The notes: a model not told the origin generated them from the sequence alone. A stretch of 64,000 bases of DNA from PALSA-129 sp963842505 (GCA_963842505.1 CAWJGZ010000001.1:310001-374000); one strand, 5' to 3'. Counted from the first letter of the stretch, positions 41,089 to 49,862 are shown. Numbers and translations are program-made.

Positions 41089-44082
41089 TCAAAAGGTCTG
41101 TCCTATGGAGAAAAAGAACTGGAAGTGGCTGACGTTTTGGACCACGCACGAATAGGGCGAGCCGGCGGGCGCGGGACAGGGGTTGACGCCGGCGACGAGC
41201 AATTGGTCCTGGGTTCCCTTGAAGCCGTAGAAGTAAGGCGGATTGATGCTGTAGCCGAGGTCGACGCGGAGCGGGCCGACGGGGGTGCGATAGCGGAGGC
41301 CGAAGCCCACGGCGTGGACCATGTAATCGAAGTCCTGGACGCCGTGCTGGCTGGTGCGGAAAGTGATGTGGTCGAAGGAGGAATAGACGTTGCCCATGTC
41401 GTGATAGAGGACGCCGCCGATGTTGTCGCCGATCAAGGGGAAGCGAAGCTCGTGCTGGTTGAAAAAGAGGGCGTTGCCGCCGAGGGGGAAGCCGGTAGCG
41501 GTGTCGCGGGGGCCGGCCTGGTCTTCGGGGAAGCCGCGGTCGGAGTTGCCGCCGCCGCCGAAGAAACGCTCGGCGAGGGGGATGGCGTCGACTGGATCGC
41601 CGAAGTAGTGGAAGGAAGCGATATCGCCGATTTCGGTGCTGCGGGCGAAGACCAAACGCTTTCCGATGGGGTGGTAAGTGGCATTGCGGACGAGGACGTG
41701 GGCGAAGTCGCGCTGCGAGCCGAGAACATGTTCGGCGAGGCCGAGATCGACGGTATTGTAAAGGCCCTTGTGGGGATCGACGGGATCGTCGCGGCGGTCC
41801 TCGACGAGGTTAATGGAAGCGATGCCGACACGAACGGGCTGGGAGAGCTGCGGGATGAGGAAGGGAGTGATCTTGAGATCGGTGACGGCGACGCGGCGGT
41901 AGGCCAGGCGATAGAAGAGGGTGGTGGCTTTGGTGAAGCGCTGGGAGAGCTGGGCGGCGGCTTCCTCGCGGGTGAAGTCGAAGGTGCGGATGTCGCGCGA
42001 GTGTTCGAACAGGCCGGTAAAGGAGACGTTGAGGTTGTCGGAGCCCTGAAAGCGCGGCCAGGAATAGTTGAGGAGGGCGCGCTGATCGAGGGTGGAAACG
42101 CGCGTGCGCAGGCTGATGCTGTGGCCGATGCCCCAGAGGTTGCTGCGGGTGAGATCGAGAGAGACGCGCGGTGAGAAGCCGGGGGCGCCGGCGGGGGCAT
42201 CGAGGCAATTGCTGCAGCCCCCGATGCGGCCGAGCTGTGCGCCAACGCCGGCGGCGAGCGAGAAGCGGCGGGCTTCCTCCATCTGGTAGAGGACGTATTT
42301 GTCGTCGGTCGAGCCATCGGGGTCCTGAATGGCGGCGTCGACGCGGGCGAAGACGCCGAGCGAGTAAAGGCGGCGCTGGGTCTCGGTGACCTCGGTGGGA
42401 GAGAGTGGATCGCCGGGGTTAAGAGTCAGGTTGCGATTGACGAGCCTGGGACGGGTGTGGGCGAGCGGATTGGTGAGCACCTGGCGGACGAATTCCGGTT
42501 GGCCTTCGTGGACCACGTAGTGAAGGTCGAGGCGATGGGGATCGGCAGAGGGCTGGTAGCTCCATTCGAACGTGGCGCCGGGAAAGCCCTTGTCAAAGTA
42601 CTGGGCAAGGATGGTGTCGCGGTCGACGGCCACGCTGAATTCGCTGAAGGGCTGGCCGGCGACGGAACTGAGGCGGGAGAGAATGGCGGCGCGGTCCAGA
42701 TGGTCGATGCCATCGACCTGGAGCTGGTTGACGAAGGATTGGGGGCCTTCGTGGATGGCCAGCGAGACGGCCAGCGAGCCGGGCTTGCCTTGATAATTGT
42801 CCTGGCTGGTGGAAGTGACGGCGGCTTCGCGGAAGCCGTTGGACTGATAGAGATTGACGATGGACTCGACGTCGCGGCGGAGAAGGCTGGCGCTGTAGCG
42901 GCCGTGCGGGAACTGGAGCAGCGAGGCAGTCTGGAGGTACATGCGCTCGCGGATGGCGTCGATGCCGAAATATTTGTTGCCGGTGACGACGATGGCGACG
43001 AGCTTGTGGCGGGGACCGGTGTTGACGAGGTAGTCGATGGAGGCGCGATCGTTGATGACGTTTTGTTCTTTGAATTCGACCTGGGCTTCGAAATAGCCTT
43101 CGGACTGGAGGAAATCCTGGAGGTTGCGGGCGCCTTCGACCAGCAAGTCGCGATCAACGGCGTGCTCTTCGAAGACGGGCACGTAGCGCCGGACTTTTTT
43201 CGGCGGAATTTTGGCGCCGATGGTGTGGACTTCGATGCGCGGGCCGGCCTCAATGCGAAGAGTGGCCTGCGCGGCGTTGGTGGAGGGATCGTACTTCATG
43301 GCCTCGAGCGAGACCTTGGCTTCCAGGCGGTTGTCCCTTTGATAGAGGGCACGAACGCCTTCCAATGCCTGCTGGACGCGGGTCTGCGTCATGGGCTTCC
43401 AGGTGTGGACGATCCAACGGCGGAATTTGGAGGCGGTGAGGATGCGTTCGGGCGAGAGCTGGAAATCGCCGAGGAGCAGGGGGGTGGTGAAATGGGCGCG
43501 GGGGCCGCTCGAGATATCGAAGCGGATGTCGATCTGCTGATAGGCATCGTCATGCTCGAAGAAGGGCTGGATGTGGCTGAGGAAGAGGCCATTGCTTTCG
43601 AGGAGGCGCTGTTGGCCGGCCACGGCCTGGCCGAGTTTGGATTCGGTATAGGGCTGGCCGAGATCGAGGCCGGAGATGCTTTCGAGCTGGGTGGGACGCG
43701 GCGGGCTGGAGAGGCGGCCGGAGACGGTGACATTGCCGATGAACCAACTGTTGGTGGTAATGAACCGGACGGCGACGCCATCGCGCTTGCCATCGTTGTA
43801 GGGCTGGGCATCCACCTGGATGTCGGCATAGCGGCCGGTGGAGAAGAGGCGTTCGATGCTCGACCGGACGTCGGTCATGCGGAGCGGCTGGCCCTGGCGG
43901 AGGGGCAGGATGTCGTGCAATTCGGAGGGTTCGAGAGGCTGAGTCCTGGGCTCAAACTGGATGTTGAGGACGGTCTGGCCCTCGTATTTTTGATACTGAG
44001 CGAGCAAGCCAACAGGAACGGCGAGAGCCAGAAGAACGAGGGGGCAGGGTAAGTGGGCGAGGGTCTGACGCACCATCCTCAT
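41089..44082 (-). CDS. BamA/TamA-family outer membrane assembly protein (Omp85)
   Basis: A 997-residue outer membrane protein. A signal peptide (RQTLAHLPCPLVLLALAVPV) is followed by about five POTRA repeats (roughly residues 35-620, for example VLNIQFEPRTQPLEPSELHD and IDYLVNTGPRHKLVAIVVTG). A C-terminal 16-strand barrel has the L6-loop motif FFGGGGNSDRGFPED and ends HFQFFFSIGQTF with terminal Phe, as required for BAM recognition. It is longer than E. coli BamA (810). The C-terminal half holds two Cys pairs (GGCSNCLD and NPC...YSC). ATG 44082 was chosen for the signal; the frame opens at 44229. It heads the operon with SurA-like and TamB-like genes. Confidence 0.88.
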   Translation of the reverse strand: MRMVRQTLAHLPCPLVLLALAVPVGLLAQYQKYEGQTVLNIQFEPRTQPLEPSELHDILPLRQGQPLRMTDVRSSIERLFSTGRYADIQVDAQPYNDGKRDGVAVRFITTNSWFIGNVTVSGRLSSPPRPTQLESISGLDLGQPYTESKLGQAVAGQQRLLESNGLFLSHIQPFFEHDDAYQQIDIRFDISSGPRAHFTTPLLLGDFQLSPERILTASKFRRWIVHTWKPMTQTRVQQALEGVRALYQRDNRLEAKVSLEAMKYDPSTNAAQATLRIEAGPRIEVHTIGAKIPPKKVRRYVPVFEEHAVDRDLLVEGARNLQDFLQSEGYFEAQVEFKEQNVINDRASIDYLVNTGPRHKLVAIVVTGNKYFGIDAIRERMYLQTASLLQFPHGRYSASLLRRDVESIVNLYQSNGFREAAVTSTSQDNYQGKPGSLAVSLAIHEGPQSFVNQLQVDGIDHLDRAAILSRLSSVAGQPFSEFSVAVDRDTILAQYFDKGFPGATFEWSYQPSADPHRLDLHYVVHEGQPEFVRQVLTNPLAHTRPRLVNRNLTLNPGDPLSPTEVTETQRRLYSLGVFARVDAAIQDPDGSTDDKYVLYQMEEARRFSLAAGVGAQLGRIGGCSNCLDAPAGAPGFSPRVSLDLTRSNLWGIGHSISLRTRVSTLDQRALLNYSWPRFQGSDNLNVSFTGLFEHSRDIRTFDFTREEAAAQLSQRFTKATTLFYRLAYRRVAVTDLKITPFLIPQLSQPVRVGIASINLVEDRRDDPVDPHKGLYNTVDLGLAEHVLGSQRDFAHVLVRNATYHPIGKRLVFARSTEIGDIASFHYFGDPVDAIPLAERFFGGGGNSDRGFPEDQAGPRDTATGFPLGGNALFFNQHELRFPLIGDNIGGVLYHDMGNVYSSFDHITFRTSQHGVQDFDYMVHAVGFGLRYRTPVGPLRVDLGYSINPPYFYGFKGTQDQLLVAGVNPCPAPAGSPYSCVVQNVSHFQFFFSIGQTF

Positions 44083-44285
44083 GATATCGTAAGCCGTTCC
44101 GAGCAACTTCGTTACCATCAGGCTGAGAGGGATAAGAGGCGACTGAAAGGCGGTGGCGCCTTTCATGACGGCGATCCCAGCCAGCCGTCCCACCACTAAC
44201 ACCAGGGACCATGCGATATGGGAAACCAAGCGGTCCGGATTCCGATGGAGAAGCGGCCGTCCGGGGCCCTGCTACCATCGAATTG
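44083..44285. other. Divergent promoter region, BamA operon and ThiF-like gene
   Basis: About 200 bases between opposite-facing genes. Both frames extend into it, but neither is family-like. It must carry the promoter of the envelope operon; no motif was identified. Confidence 0.4.
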
Positions 44286-45305
44286 ATGGACGCGGCGGAG
44301 CGGGAACGGTATTCGCGGCAAATTTTGTTTCCGGGGATCGGCGAGAGTGGCCAGGAAGCGCTGCTACGGGCTCACGCGGCGATCGTAGGGTGCGGCGCGC
44401 TCGGAAGCTTTCACGCGGCGGCGCTGGCGCGGGCGGGATGCGGGCGCATCACCATCATCGACCGGGACTACGTAGAGCCGGCGAATCTGCACCGGCAGTG
44501 GCTGTTCGAAGAAGAGGACGCGGCCGAGGGGATGCCGAAGGCGGCGGCGGCGGAACGGCGGCTCAAGCGCATCAATTCGACGATTCAGGTGCGGGGCGTG
44601 GTGGCCGATTTGACGGCGTCGAACATCGCGGACCTGCTGAGCGGCGCGGAACTGATTCTGGACGGCACGGACAACTTCGACGCGCGCTACCTGATCAACG
44701 ATTTTGCGGTGAGTCGCGGGATTCCGTGGATCTACGGCGCGGCGGTGGGAAGCTACGGGCTGACGATGCCGGTGATTCCGGGGCGCACGGCGTGCCTGCG
44801 GTGCGTGTATCCGGAGCCGCCGGCGGGCGCGCAGCCGACGTGCGAAACAGCGGGCGTGATCGGCGCGGTGGTGTCGGCGGTGGCGTCCTGGCAGGTGGCG
44901 GACGCGCTGCGAATTCTGTGCGGGCATGCGGCGGAGGTGCGGGCGCGCATCACGACGATGGACGTGTGGGGCGGCGCGATCCGGCAGATCGGTGCGCCGG
45001 AACGCGATCCGGATTGCCCGGCGTGCGGGCGGCGGGAGTTTCCGTACTTGGAAGAGCTGGCGCGGCCGGCGGCGACACTGTGCGGACGCAATGCGGTGCA
45101 GATCCAGGAGCGGCCCCGGCCGATGGATCTGGTTGAGTTGAAGGCCCGGCTGGAGCCGCTGGGGGAAGTGCGGGCGAACGAGTTCGCGCTGCGTTTTGTG
45201 CTGCCGCCGTATGAGATGACGATTTTTCCGGATGGGCGGGCGATCATCAAAGGGACCAGCGATACGGCGGTGGCAAGAGGGTTCTACGCGAAGTACGTGG
45301 GGTGA
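44286..45305 (+). CDS. ThiF/MoeB/HesA-family adenylyltransferase
   Basis: A 339-residue E1-like protein. It begins ERERYSRQILFPGIGESGQE, the family opening. The nucleotide loop is AAIVGCGALGSFHAAALARA (GxGxxG), the acid end is IIDRDYVEPANLHRQWLFEE, and LILDGTDNFDARYLINDFA holds the catalytic Asp/Arg region. Zinc cysteines are CLRC and CPAC (spaced about 75 residues apart). TCETAGVIGAVVSAVASWQ is the catalytic loop with Cys. It adenylates the C-terminal glycine of a ThiS/MoaD-like sulfur carrier. No carrier gene adjoins it. Its C-terminal 70 residues (PYEMTIFPDGRAIIKGTSDT) are the small ThiF tail. Confidence 0.9.
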   Translation: MDAAERERYSRQILFPGIGESGQEALLRAHAAIVGCGALGSFHAAALARAGCGRITIIDRDYVEPANLHRQWLFEEEDAAEGMPKAAAAERRLKRINSTIQVRGVVADLTASNIADLLSGAELILDGTDNFDARYLINDFAVSRGIPWIYGAAVGSYGLTMPVIPGRTACLRCVYPEPPAGAQPTCETAGVIGAVVSAVASWQVADALRILCGHAAEVRARITTMDVWGGAIRQIGAPERDPDCPACGRREFPYLEELARPAATLCGRNAVQIQERPRPMDLVELKARLEPLGEVRANEFALRFVLPPYEMTIFPDGRAIIKGTSDTAVARGFYAKYVG

Positions 45306-45325
45306 GGACTGGGTGGGCGCTCGAC

Positions 45326-45351
45326 ATATGTTGTCAAATATGACAACATAT
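45326..45351. promoter_or_regulatory. 26-bp perfect palindrome, HigBA operator
   Basis: ATATGTTGTCA-AATA-TGACAACATAT, a perfect inverted repeat with 11-bp arms and a four-base centre. It lies 35 bases before the toxin start and is followed by an AT-rich stretch (tctatatatg). The antitoxin HigA usually binds such an operator to repress the operon, and this is the strongest regulatory palindrome in the window. Confidence 0.8.
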
Positions 45352-45385
45352 CTATATATGAGTGAGACGTAATAGCGGATGGCGG

Positions 45386-45730
45386 ATGACCCGGAAAACA
45401 CGGCCGATTTCATGGATCAGAGCGGCACTGAGGGAGTTCGAAACATTTCCGGAAGGGGCTAGGTCGATCTGTCTTGCCGCACTGACGATGGCCGCCGAAG
45501 GCAGCAAGGCGGATATTGCAAAGGCCATGCACGGCTTGGGGTCGGGCGTATTCGAGATTGCGCTGCCGTTTAAAGGCAATGCCTTTCGCGTCGTCTACGC
45601 GGTGCAACTCGCCGATGAAATCTGGGTTGTACACGCATTCGAGAAGAAATCGACGCAGGGTAGCAAGACCCCAAAGCACGAAATCGACTTAATTCAAGAT
45701 CGCTTGAAGAGATTGAGGGAGATGTTGTGA
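45386..45730 (+). CDS. higB: HigB-type (Gp49/RelE superfamily) toxin
   Basis: A 114-residue protein of the phage-derived Gp49 family. It opens KTRPISWIRAALREFETFPE and has GSGVFEIALPFKGNAFRVVY and then WVVHAFEKKSTQGSKTPKHE, the RelE-like fold with the conserved HAFxKK motif. Such toxins cut mRNA at the ribosome. ATG 45386 matches the family start; GTG 45362 is in frame earlier. Its stop overlaps the antitoxin ATG (TGATG). It is in the reverse order (toxin first) typical of HigBA. Confidence 0.88.
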   Translation: MTRKTRPISWIRAALREFETFPEGARSICLAALTMAAEGSKADIAKAMHGLGSGVFEIALPFKGNAFRVVYAVQLADEIWVVHAFEKKSTQGSKTPKHEIDLIQDRLKRLREML

Positions 45731-46062
45731 TGAGAGGCAAAAGGCTGGAAGTGGTGCGGGGCAGTGGTAATGTGTTTCGCGACCTGGGGCATGAGAACGC
45801 CGACGTCGAGCAGTTCAAGGCCATTCTGGCCGCTGAAATCACTAAGGCGCTCGACCGGGAACGGTTGTCGGTGCGGGGCGCGCACGACCGCACGGGCATT
45901 GCGGCGGCGGACTTCTCGCGCATTCGCAACGCCGACCTCGAACGGTTCACCGTGGATCGGCTCATGTCGGTCCTCAACCGGCTGGGATCGCACATCGAGG
46001 TGAAGGTCCGCGTACGGCGTTTCGAATCCGTCGCGCGCGAAGCGGCGGCGCTGCGTCAATAG
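45730..46062 (+). CDS. higA: HigA-type helix-turn-helix antitoxin
   Basis: A 110-residue Xre-family protein. RGSGNVFRDLGHENADVEQF is the HigA opening, and the helix-turn-helix follows with KAILAAEITKALDRERLSVR, GAHDRTGIAAADFSRIRNAD and FTVDRLMSVLNRLGSHIEVK. It should bind the toxin and the 26-bp operator. It ends 7 bases inside the convergent dehydrogenase gene, tail to tail. An alternative GTG start lies three bases earlier. Confidence 0.9.
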   Translation: MRGKRLEVVRGSGNVFRDLGHENADVEQFKAILAAEITKALDRERLSVRGAHDRTGIAAADFSRIRNADLERFTVDRLMSVLNRLGSHIEVKVRVRRFESVAREAAALRQ

Positions 46063-47027
46063 CCGCGGCGTTTGTCGACTACATTGAGGAGGGTCTCGCC
46101 TTTGCGGAAACGCTCGAATTGCTCCAGGAAGAATTGCATGGCGCGATCCAGCCAATCCGGGGTGCGATCGGCACTGTGTGGCGAGAGCAGCACGTTTTCC
46201 AGGGCGTAGAAGGGATGACCTTGGGGCAGAGGTTCGGTGTCGAAGACGTCGAGGGCCGCGCCGCGGATACGCTTCGAGGACAGGACATCGATCAAAGCCT
46301 GCTCATCGATGACCGGGCCGCGGCCGACGTTGATGACTACGGTGTGGGGCTGCATGGCGGCGAATTCGGCGGCGCCAATCAGACCGCGCGTTTCCGGCGT
46401 GAGGGGTGCGGAGACCACCAGGTAATCGCAGCGGGCAATCATCTCCAGGCGGGCGGCGGGGCCGTAGAATTGGTCGATCAGAGGGTCCATGCCGGACAAG
46501 GGCGGTGCGGTGCGGCGCAAGGCAAGAATATGCATGCCGAGGGCGCGGGCGCGGGTGGCGACGGCGTGGCCGATATCGCCATAGCCGACGATGCCAAGGG
46601 TGCGGCCGGAGATTTCTTCAATAAAGCGGGTCTTCCAAACGCCGGCGGCCTGGCAGCGGATGAGGCGCCGGAAATCCTGGGCGAAATAGAGCATGGCGCC
46701 CAGCACGAACTCGCCGAGGGGCGGGCTGAAGACGCCGGAGCCGTTGGTGAGCGGCACGGGGCTCTCGATCAGTTCCGGAAAGAGGAGGTCGTCGAGGCCG
46801 GCGGCACGCGAATGCACCCAGCAGAGTTGGGGGCACATGGTGAAGACTTGGCGGAACAGCGAGCCGGACGCCGACCAGTTGAAGAGCACGCCGGCGTCGG
46901 CGGCGGCACGCGCGAAGGCCTCGGCGGTCGTGCCAACGACGATGGACGTTTCGTCGGGAAGTGACGCCAGTTTCTTGAGCCGGGGATCGGCGGGATTCGA
47001 CAGCACGAGGACTGTGATATTGTCCAT
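46056..47027 (-). CDS. D-2-hydroxyacid dehydrogenase
   Basis: A 323-residue NAD-dependent dehydrogenase of the D-isomer family. The Rossmann loop is GRTLGIVGYGDIGHAVATRA. Catalytic residues appear as Arg in INVGRGPVIDEQALIDVL, Glu in FDTEPLPQGHPFY and His in NVLLSPHSADRTP. The N-terminal catalytic domain is short (to about residue 95). It probably reduces a 2-oxoacid such as hydroxypyruvate or glyoxylate. It is divergent from glpX with only 16 bases between start codons, so their promoters overlap the 5' coding ends or the pair is controlled at one site. Confidence 0.88.
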   Translation of the reverse strand: MDNITVLVLSNPADPRLKKLASLPDETSIVVGTTAEAFARAAADAGVLFNWSASGSLFRQVFTMCPQLCWVHSRAAGLDDLLFPELIESPVPLTNGSGVFSPPLGEFVLGAMLYFAQDFRRLIRCQAAGVWKTRFIEEISGRTLGIVGYGDIGHAVATRARALGMHILALRRTAPPLSGMDPLIDQFYGPAARLEMIARCDYLVVSAPLTPETRGLIGAAEFAAMQPHTVVINVGRGPVIDEQALIDVLSSKRIRGAALDVFDTEPLPQGHPFYALENVLLSPHSADRTPDWLDRAMQFFLEQFERFRKGETLLNVVDKRRGY

Positions 47028-47043
47028 TTGAGCAAGCTAACAC

Positions 47044-48018
47044 ATGTTTGATCTCTCGCTTGAGATGCTTCGCGTGGTGGAAGAGGCGGCTATCGCCTCG
47101 GCGCGCACAATGGGAATGGGCGACGCCAAGTCGGCGGACCATGCGGCGGTGGAATCGATGCGCGGCTCGATGGATACGCTGGCGATCGACGGCACGATCG
47201 TGATCGGCGAAGGGGAGCGCGACGAGGCGCCGATGCTGTACATCGGCGAGAAAGTCGGGACGGGTTCGGCGGGCGCGCCAGTGACGGTGGACATCGCGGT
47301 GGATCCACTGGAGGGAACCAACCTGTGCGCGACCGGCGGCGCGGGGGCCATCACGGTGCTGGCGGCCGCCGAACGCGGCGGGTTGCTGCACGCTCCCGAT
47401 TGCTACATGGAGAAGATTGTGGTGGGACCGGCGGCCAAGGGGTCGGTGGATCTGGAAGCGCCGGTGAAACAGAACCTCAAGGCAATCGCGCGGCGGCTGC
47501 AGCGCGGAGTGGACGATCTGGTGGTGGTGGTGCTGGACCGGCCGCGGCACGCGCAATTGATCGCGGATATTCGCGAAGCAGGGGCGCGCATCCGGTTGAT
47601 TTCGGACGGCGATCTCTCGGCGGGAATCGCCGCGGCGGTGGCGGGCACGGGGGTGCACGCGGTGATGGGTTCGGGCGGGGCCCCGGAAGGCGTGCTGACG
47701 GCGGCCGCGCTGCGCTGCCTGAACGGCGAGATCGTGGGCCGCCTGGTGGTGAAGGACGACGCGCAGAAAGAGCGCATGCAGAGCATGGGCATTTGCGACG
47801 TCAACAAGATCTACACGACGCGCGAACTGGCTCCGGGGCACAGCCTGGTGTTCGCCGCGTGCGGAGTGACCGACGGCAACCTGCTGCAAGGTGTGCGCTT
47901 CACGGGAGATGGCGTGCACACGCAAGCGGTGGTGATGACCTCAACACCGGCGCGCGTGCGCTTCATCGACACCACGCGCCTGGAGAACAAGCCCGACGTC
48001 AAGGTGCGGTTCCGGTAG
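47044..48018 (+). CDS. glpX: Class II fructose-1,6-bisphosphatase
   Basis: A 324-residue GlpX-type phosphatase that hydrolyses fructose 1,6-bisphosphate to the 6-phosphate in gluconeogenesis. It opens LSLEMLRVVEEAAIASARTM, with IDGTIVIGEGERDEAPMLYI (metal-binding Glu and the lithium-sensitive motif), VDPLEGTNLCATGGAGAITV (D-P-L-E-G-T), and GSGGAPEGVLTAAALRCLNG as the phosphate loop. Length matches the family (about 320-335). It is the first gene of a short run with the zinc-ribbon gene 41 bases later. Regulation is not evident. Confidence 0.93.
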   Translation: MFDLSLEMLRVVEEAAIASARTMGMGDAKSADHAAVESMRGSMDTLAIDGTIVIGEGERDEAPMLYIGEKVGTGSAGAPVTVDIAVDPLEGTNLCATGGAGAITVLAAAERGGLLHAPDCYMEKIVVGPAAKGSVDLEAPVKQNLKAIARRLQRGVDDLVVVVLDRPRHAQLIADIREAGARIRLISDGDLSAGIAAAVAGTGVHAVMGSGGAPEGVLTAAALRCLNGEIVGRLVVKDDAQKERMQSMGICDVNKIYTTRELAPGHSLVFAACGVTDGNLLQGVRFTGDGVHTQAVVMTSTPARVRFIDTTRLENKPDVKVRFR

Positions 48019-48059
48019 TTGCTTCCCTGTGCACGGGTGCGCCACACTGGAAGTAGACA

Positions 48060-48716
48060 ATGGCAGATATCTGCACCTGCGGTGCGCAACTCCCACCAGA
48101 CTCTCTGTTCTGCAACAAGTGCGGAAAGCCGCAACGGGAGATTGAAACGCCGGAGATCCAACGGAACGTCTTCGCTGGGGCCCCCGCGGCGGCGGATATG
48201 GTTCCGCAGCCGGTAGAGCCACAGCCGGCGCCGCCGGCGGCTCCGACTCCGCTGCCGCTGAACTTCCGGAACCCGGTCGCGGTGCGGATTGCACTGGTGG
48301 CGGCGGTGGGCGCGACGTTATTGAACTTCCTGGTGCCGGTTTTGAATTGGCCGGCAGCCGGGTTCTTCGCAGTGTTCCTGTACTGCCGGAAGACGGGCTC
48401 GCGTCTGAACGTGAGCGCGGGCGTGAAGATCGGGTGGATCACGGGCTTGCTGACTTACGGGTTTGCGGCCATCGTTTTCGCTGCCACGCTGCTTCCGGAC
48501 GCGCTTTCGGGCAAGCTGGGCAACACCATGCTGGAACAGATGAAGAACTTTTCCACGCAGGACCCGGCCATGGTGGCGCAGATGACGCATCTGGTCCAAA
48601 CGACACCAGGCATGGTGATGCTGGTTCTGTTTGCGCTGGCGTTCCTGTTCGTGTTCGTCACCTGCTTGAGCATGGCGGGCGGCGCTTTGGGCGCGAAGAT
48701 GGTAGGACGGAGCTAG
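48060..48716 (+). CDS. Zinc-ribbon membrane protein of unknown function
   Basis: A 218-residue protein. The N-terminus has a zinc ribbon of two CxC/CxxC knuckles, DICTCGAQLPPDSLFCNKCG. A Pro-rich linker (residues 48-70) leads to about four hydrophobic segments from residue 82, beginning VAVRIALVAAVGATLLNFLV. The topology puts the ribbon in the cytoplasm. Small ribbon-plus-helices proteins are frequent in Acidobacteria and unassigned. It follows glpX closely on the same strand; no functional link is clear. A REP-like palindrome lies beyond its stop. Confidence 0.7.
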   Translation: MADICTCGAQLPPDSLFCNKCGKPQREIETPEIQRNVFAGAPAAADMVPQPVEPQPAPPAAPTPLPLNFRNPVAVRIALVAAVGATLLNFLVPVLNWPAAGFFAVFLYCRKTGSRLNVSAGVKIGWITGLLTYGFAAIVFAATLLPDALSGKLGNTMLEQMKNFSTQDPAMVAQMTHLVQTTPGMVMLVLFALAFLFVFVTCLSMAGGALGAKMVGRS

Positions 48717-48748
48717 GGCCAGCGGGCGCCGGGAAGCGAAAGGCCGTA

Positions 48749-48766
48749 ACAGGCCAGGAGGCCTGT
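48749..48766. repeat. REP-like palindrome between convergent genes
   Basis: acaggcc (48749-48755), loop agga, ggcctgt (48760-48766), followed by cctagaaaaaagg. It shares the ggaggcctgtcc core with 53010-53020. It could serve as a bidirectional transcription stop, since the adjoining genes converge. Confidence 0.5.
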
Positions 48767-48779
48767 CCTAGAAAAAAGG

Positions 48780-49682
48780 TCAGCGGGGGGAATAGCGCTT
48801 CACCAGGGCCACGCCGGCGAAAATAATCAGCATGGCGAAGGCTTCGTTGACCCCGAAACGCTCTCGATAGACCAGCCAGCCCAAGCCGACGGCCACCACC
48901 GCGTTGATATAGGAATAGAGCGAAACAATGGCGACGGGCAGTCGGTCCATGGCATAGACGTAGGCGCTGTACCCGACGATGGAACCGAAAACGACCAGGT
49001 AGAGGAGCGCCATGACGCCGCGCGAACTCCAGTGTACGGGCGGCTGCGGAATGGCGAGGACAAAAGGCAGCAGAATCACTCCGGCGGCCAGTTGCTGCAC
49101 GCTGGCGGCGATGAAGGGGTGGGCGCGACCGGGTTTGCGTTTCTGGTAAACCGAACCAACCGCCCAGCCGGCCATGCCGATTTGCAGCATGAGGAAGCCA
49201 TTCAGCAGGTTTCGGTCGATGGCATGTGCCCCGGCATCCGGCAGGAACAGCAGGGCGGCGCCCAACAACCCCACCGCCATGCCGCCGATGGTGGGCGCGT
49301 GCAGGCGCTCTCCGCCGGGCAGCAGGGCTTCGACTCCGACCATCCAAAAGGGCGTGATGGTGACGACAAGGCCGGCGATCCCACTGGGGATGAGGACCTC
49401 GGAAAAGGCCAGGGCGCCGTTGCCCACGCCGAGCGTGAGGAAACCGGTGAAGCAGGCCGCCGCCAGCTCGCGCCCGTGCGGCAGATAGACGCCGCGGGCT
49501 TTGGCGAAGATCAGAGGGATGGCGCCGGCGATCAGATATCGCACGCAGACCAGCTCGAGCGGAGGGAACGATTCGAGCGACATGCGGATGCCGAGGTAGG
49601 TGGTTCCCCAGAAAAAACACACGGCTATCAACGCGAGGTAAGGCTTGAAAAGTGGGTGGCGCGCCAATAGCCAGCGTAGCAT
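48780..49682 (-). CDS. EamA/DMT-family permease (RhaT-like exporter)
   Basis: A 300-residue protein with ten transmembrane helices in two EamA repeats. ATG 49682 begins MLRWLLARHPLFKPYLALIA, and the first helix carries CFFWGTTYLGIRMS, the EamA entry signature. The second repeat starts near GFLMLQIGMAGWAVGSVYQK. The exporter handles a small metabolite, often an amino acid; specificity cannot be read. The ORF extends upstream to 49832 into the shared promoter region, but the family start is at 49682. Confidence 0.88.
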   Translation of the reverse strand: MLRWLLARHPLFKPYLALIAVCFFWGTTYLGIRMSLESFPPLELVCVRYLIAGAIPLIFAKARGVYLPHGRELAAACFTGFLTLGVGNGALAFSEVLIPSGIAGLVVTITPFWMVGVEALLPGGERLHAPTIGGMAVGLLGAALLFLPDAGAHAIDRNLLNGFLMLQIGMAGWAVGSVYQKRKPGRAHPFIAASVQQLAAGVILLPFVLAIPQPPVHWSSRGVMALLYLVVFGSIVGYSAYVYAMDRLPVAIVSLYSYINAVVAVGLGWLVYRERFGVNEAFAMLIIFAGVALVKRYSPR

Positions 49683-49820
49683 TGGGGGGACGGACGGCGC
49701 GGAAGCAACGACCGAGCATTTGTGCGGCGGACCCGGCCGGCAGTCTATACGGGCTGCGTTTGATGCCGCGCTACTCTGGCGCCGGGGAGGCGGAAGGTGA
49801 AACGGGCGCCTGGCGCGGCT

Positions 49821-49860
49821 TGTTATACTCAACCCTCAGGGTTCATTAGCACTTATAACA
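49821..49860. promoter_or_regulatory. Nested palindromes directly upstream of ugd
   Basis: An outer inverted repeat tgttata (49821-49827) / tataaca (49854-49860) encloses an inner hairpin aaccc-tca-gggtt (49831-49843), ending two bases before the ATG at 49863. A TATACT box (49824-49829) lies within the outer arm. No Shine-Dalgarno is present, so this could be an operator, or an RNA fold that governs access to the start codon. Confidence 0.45.
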
Positions 49861-49862
49861 TC

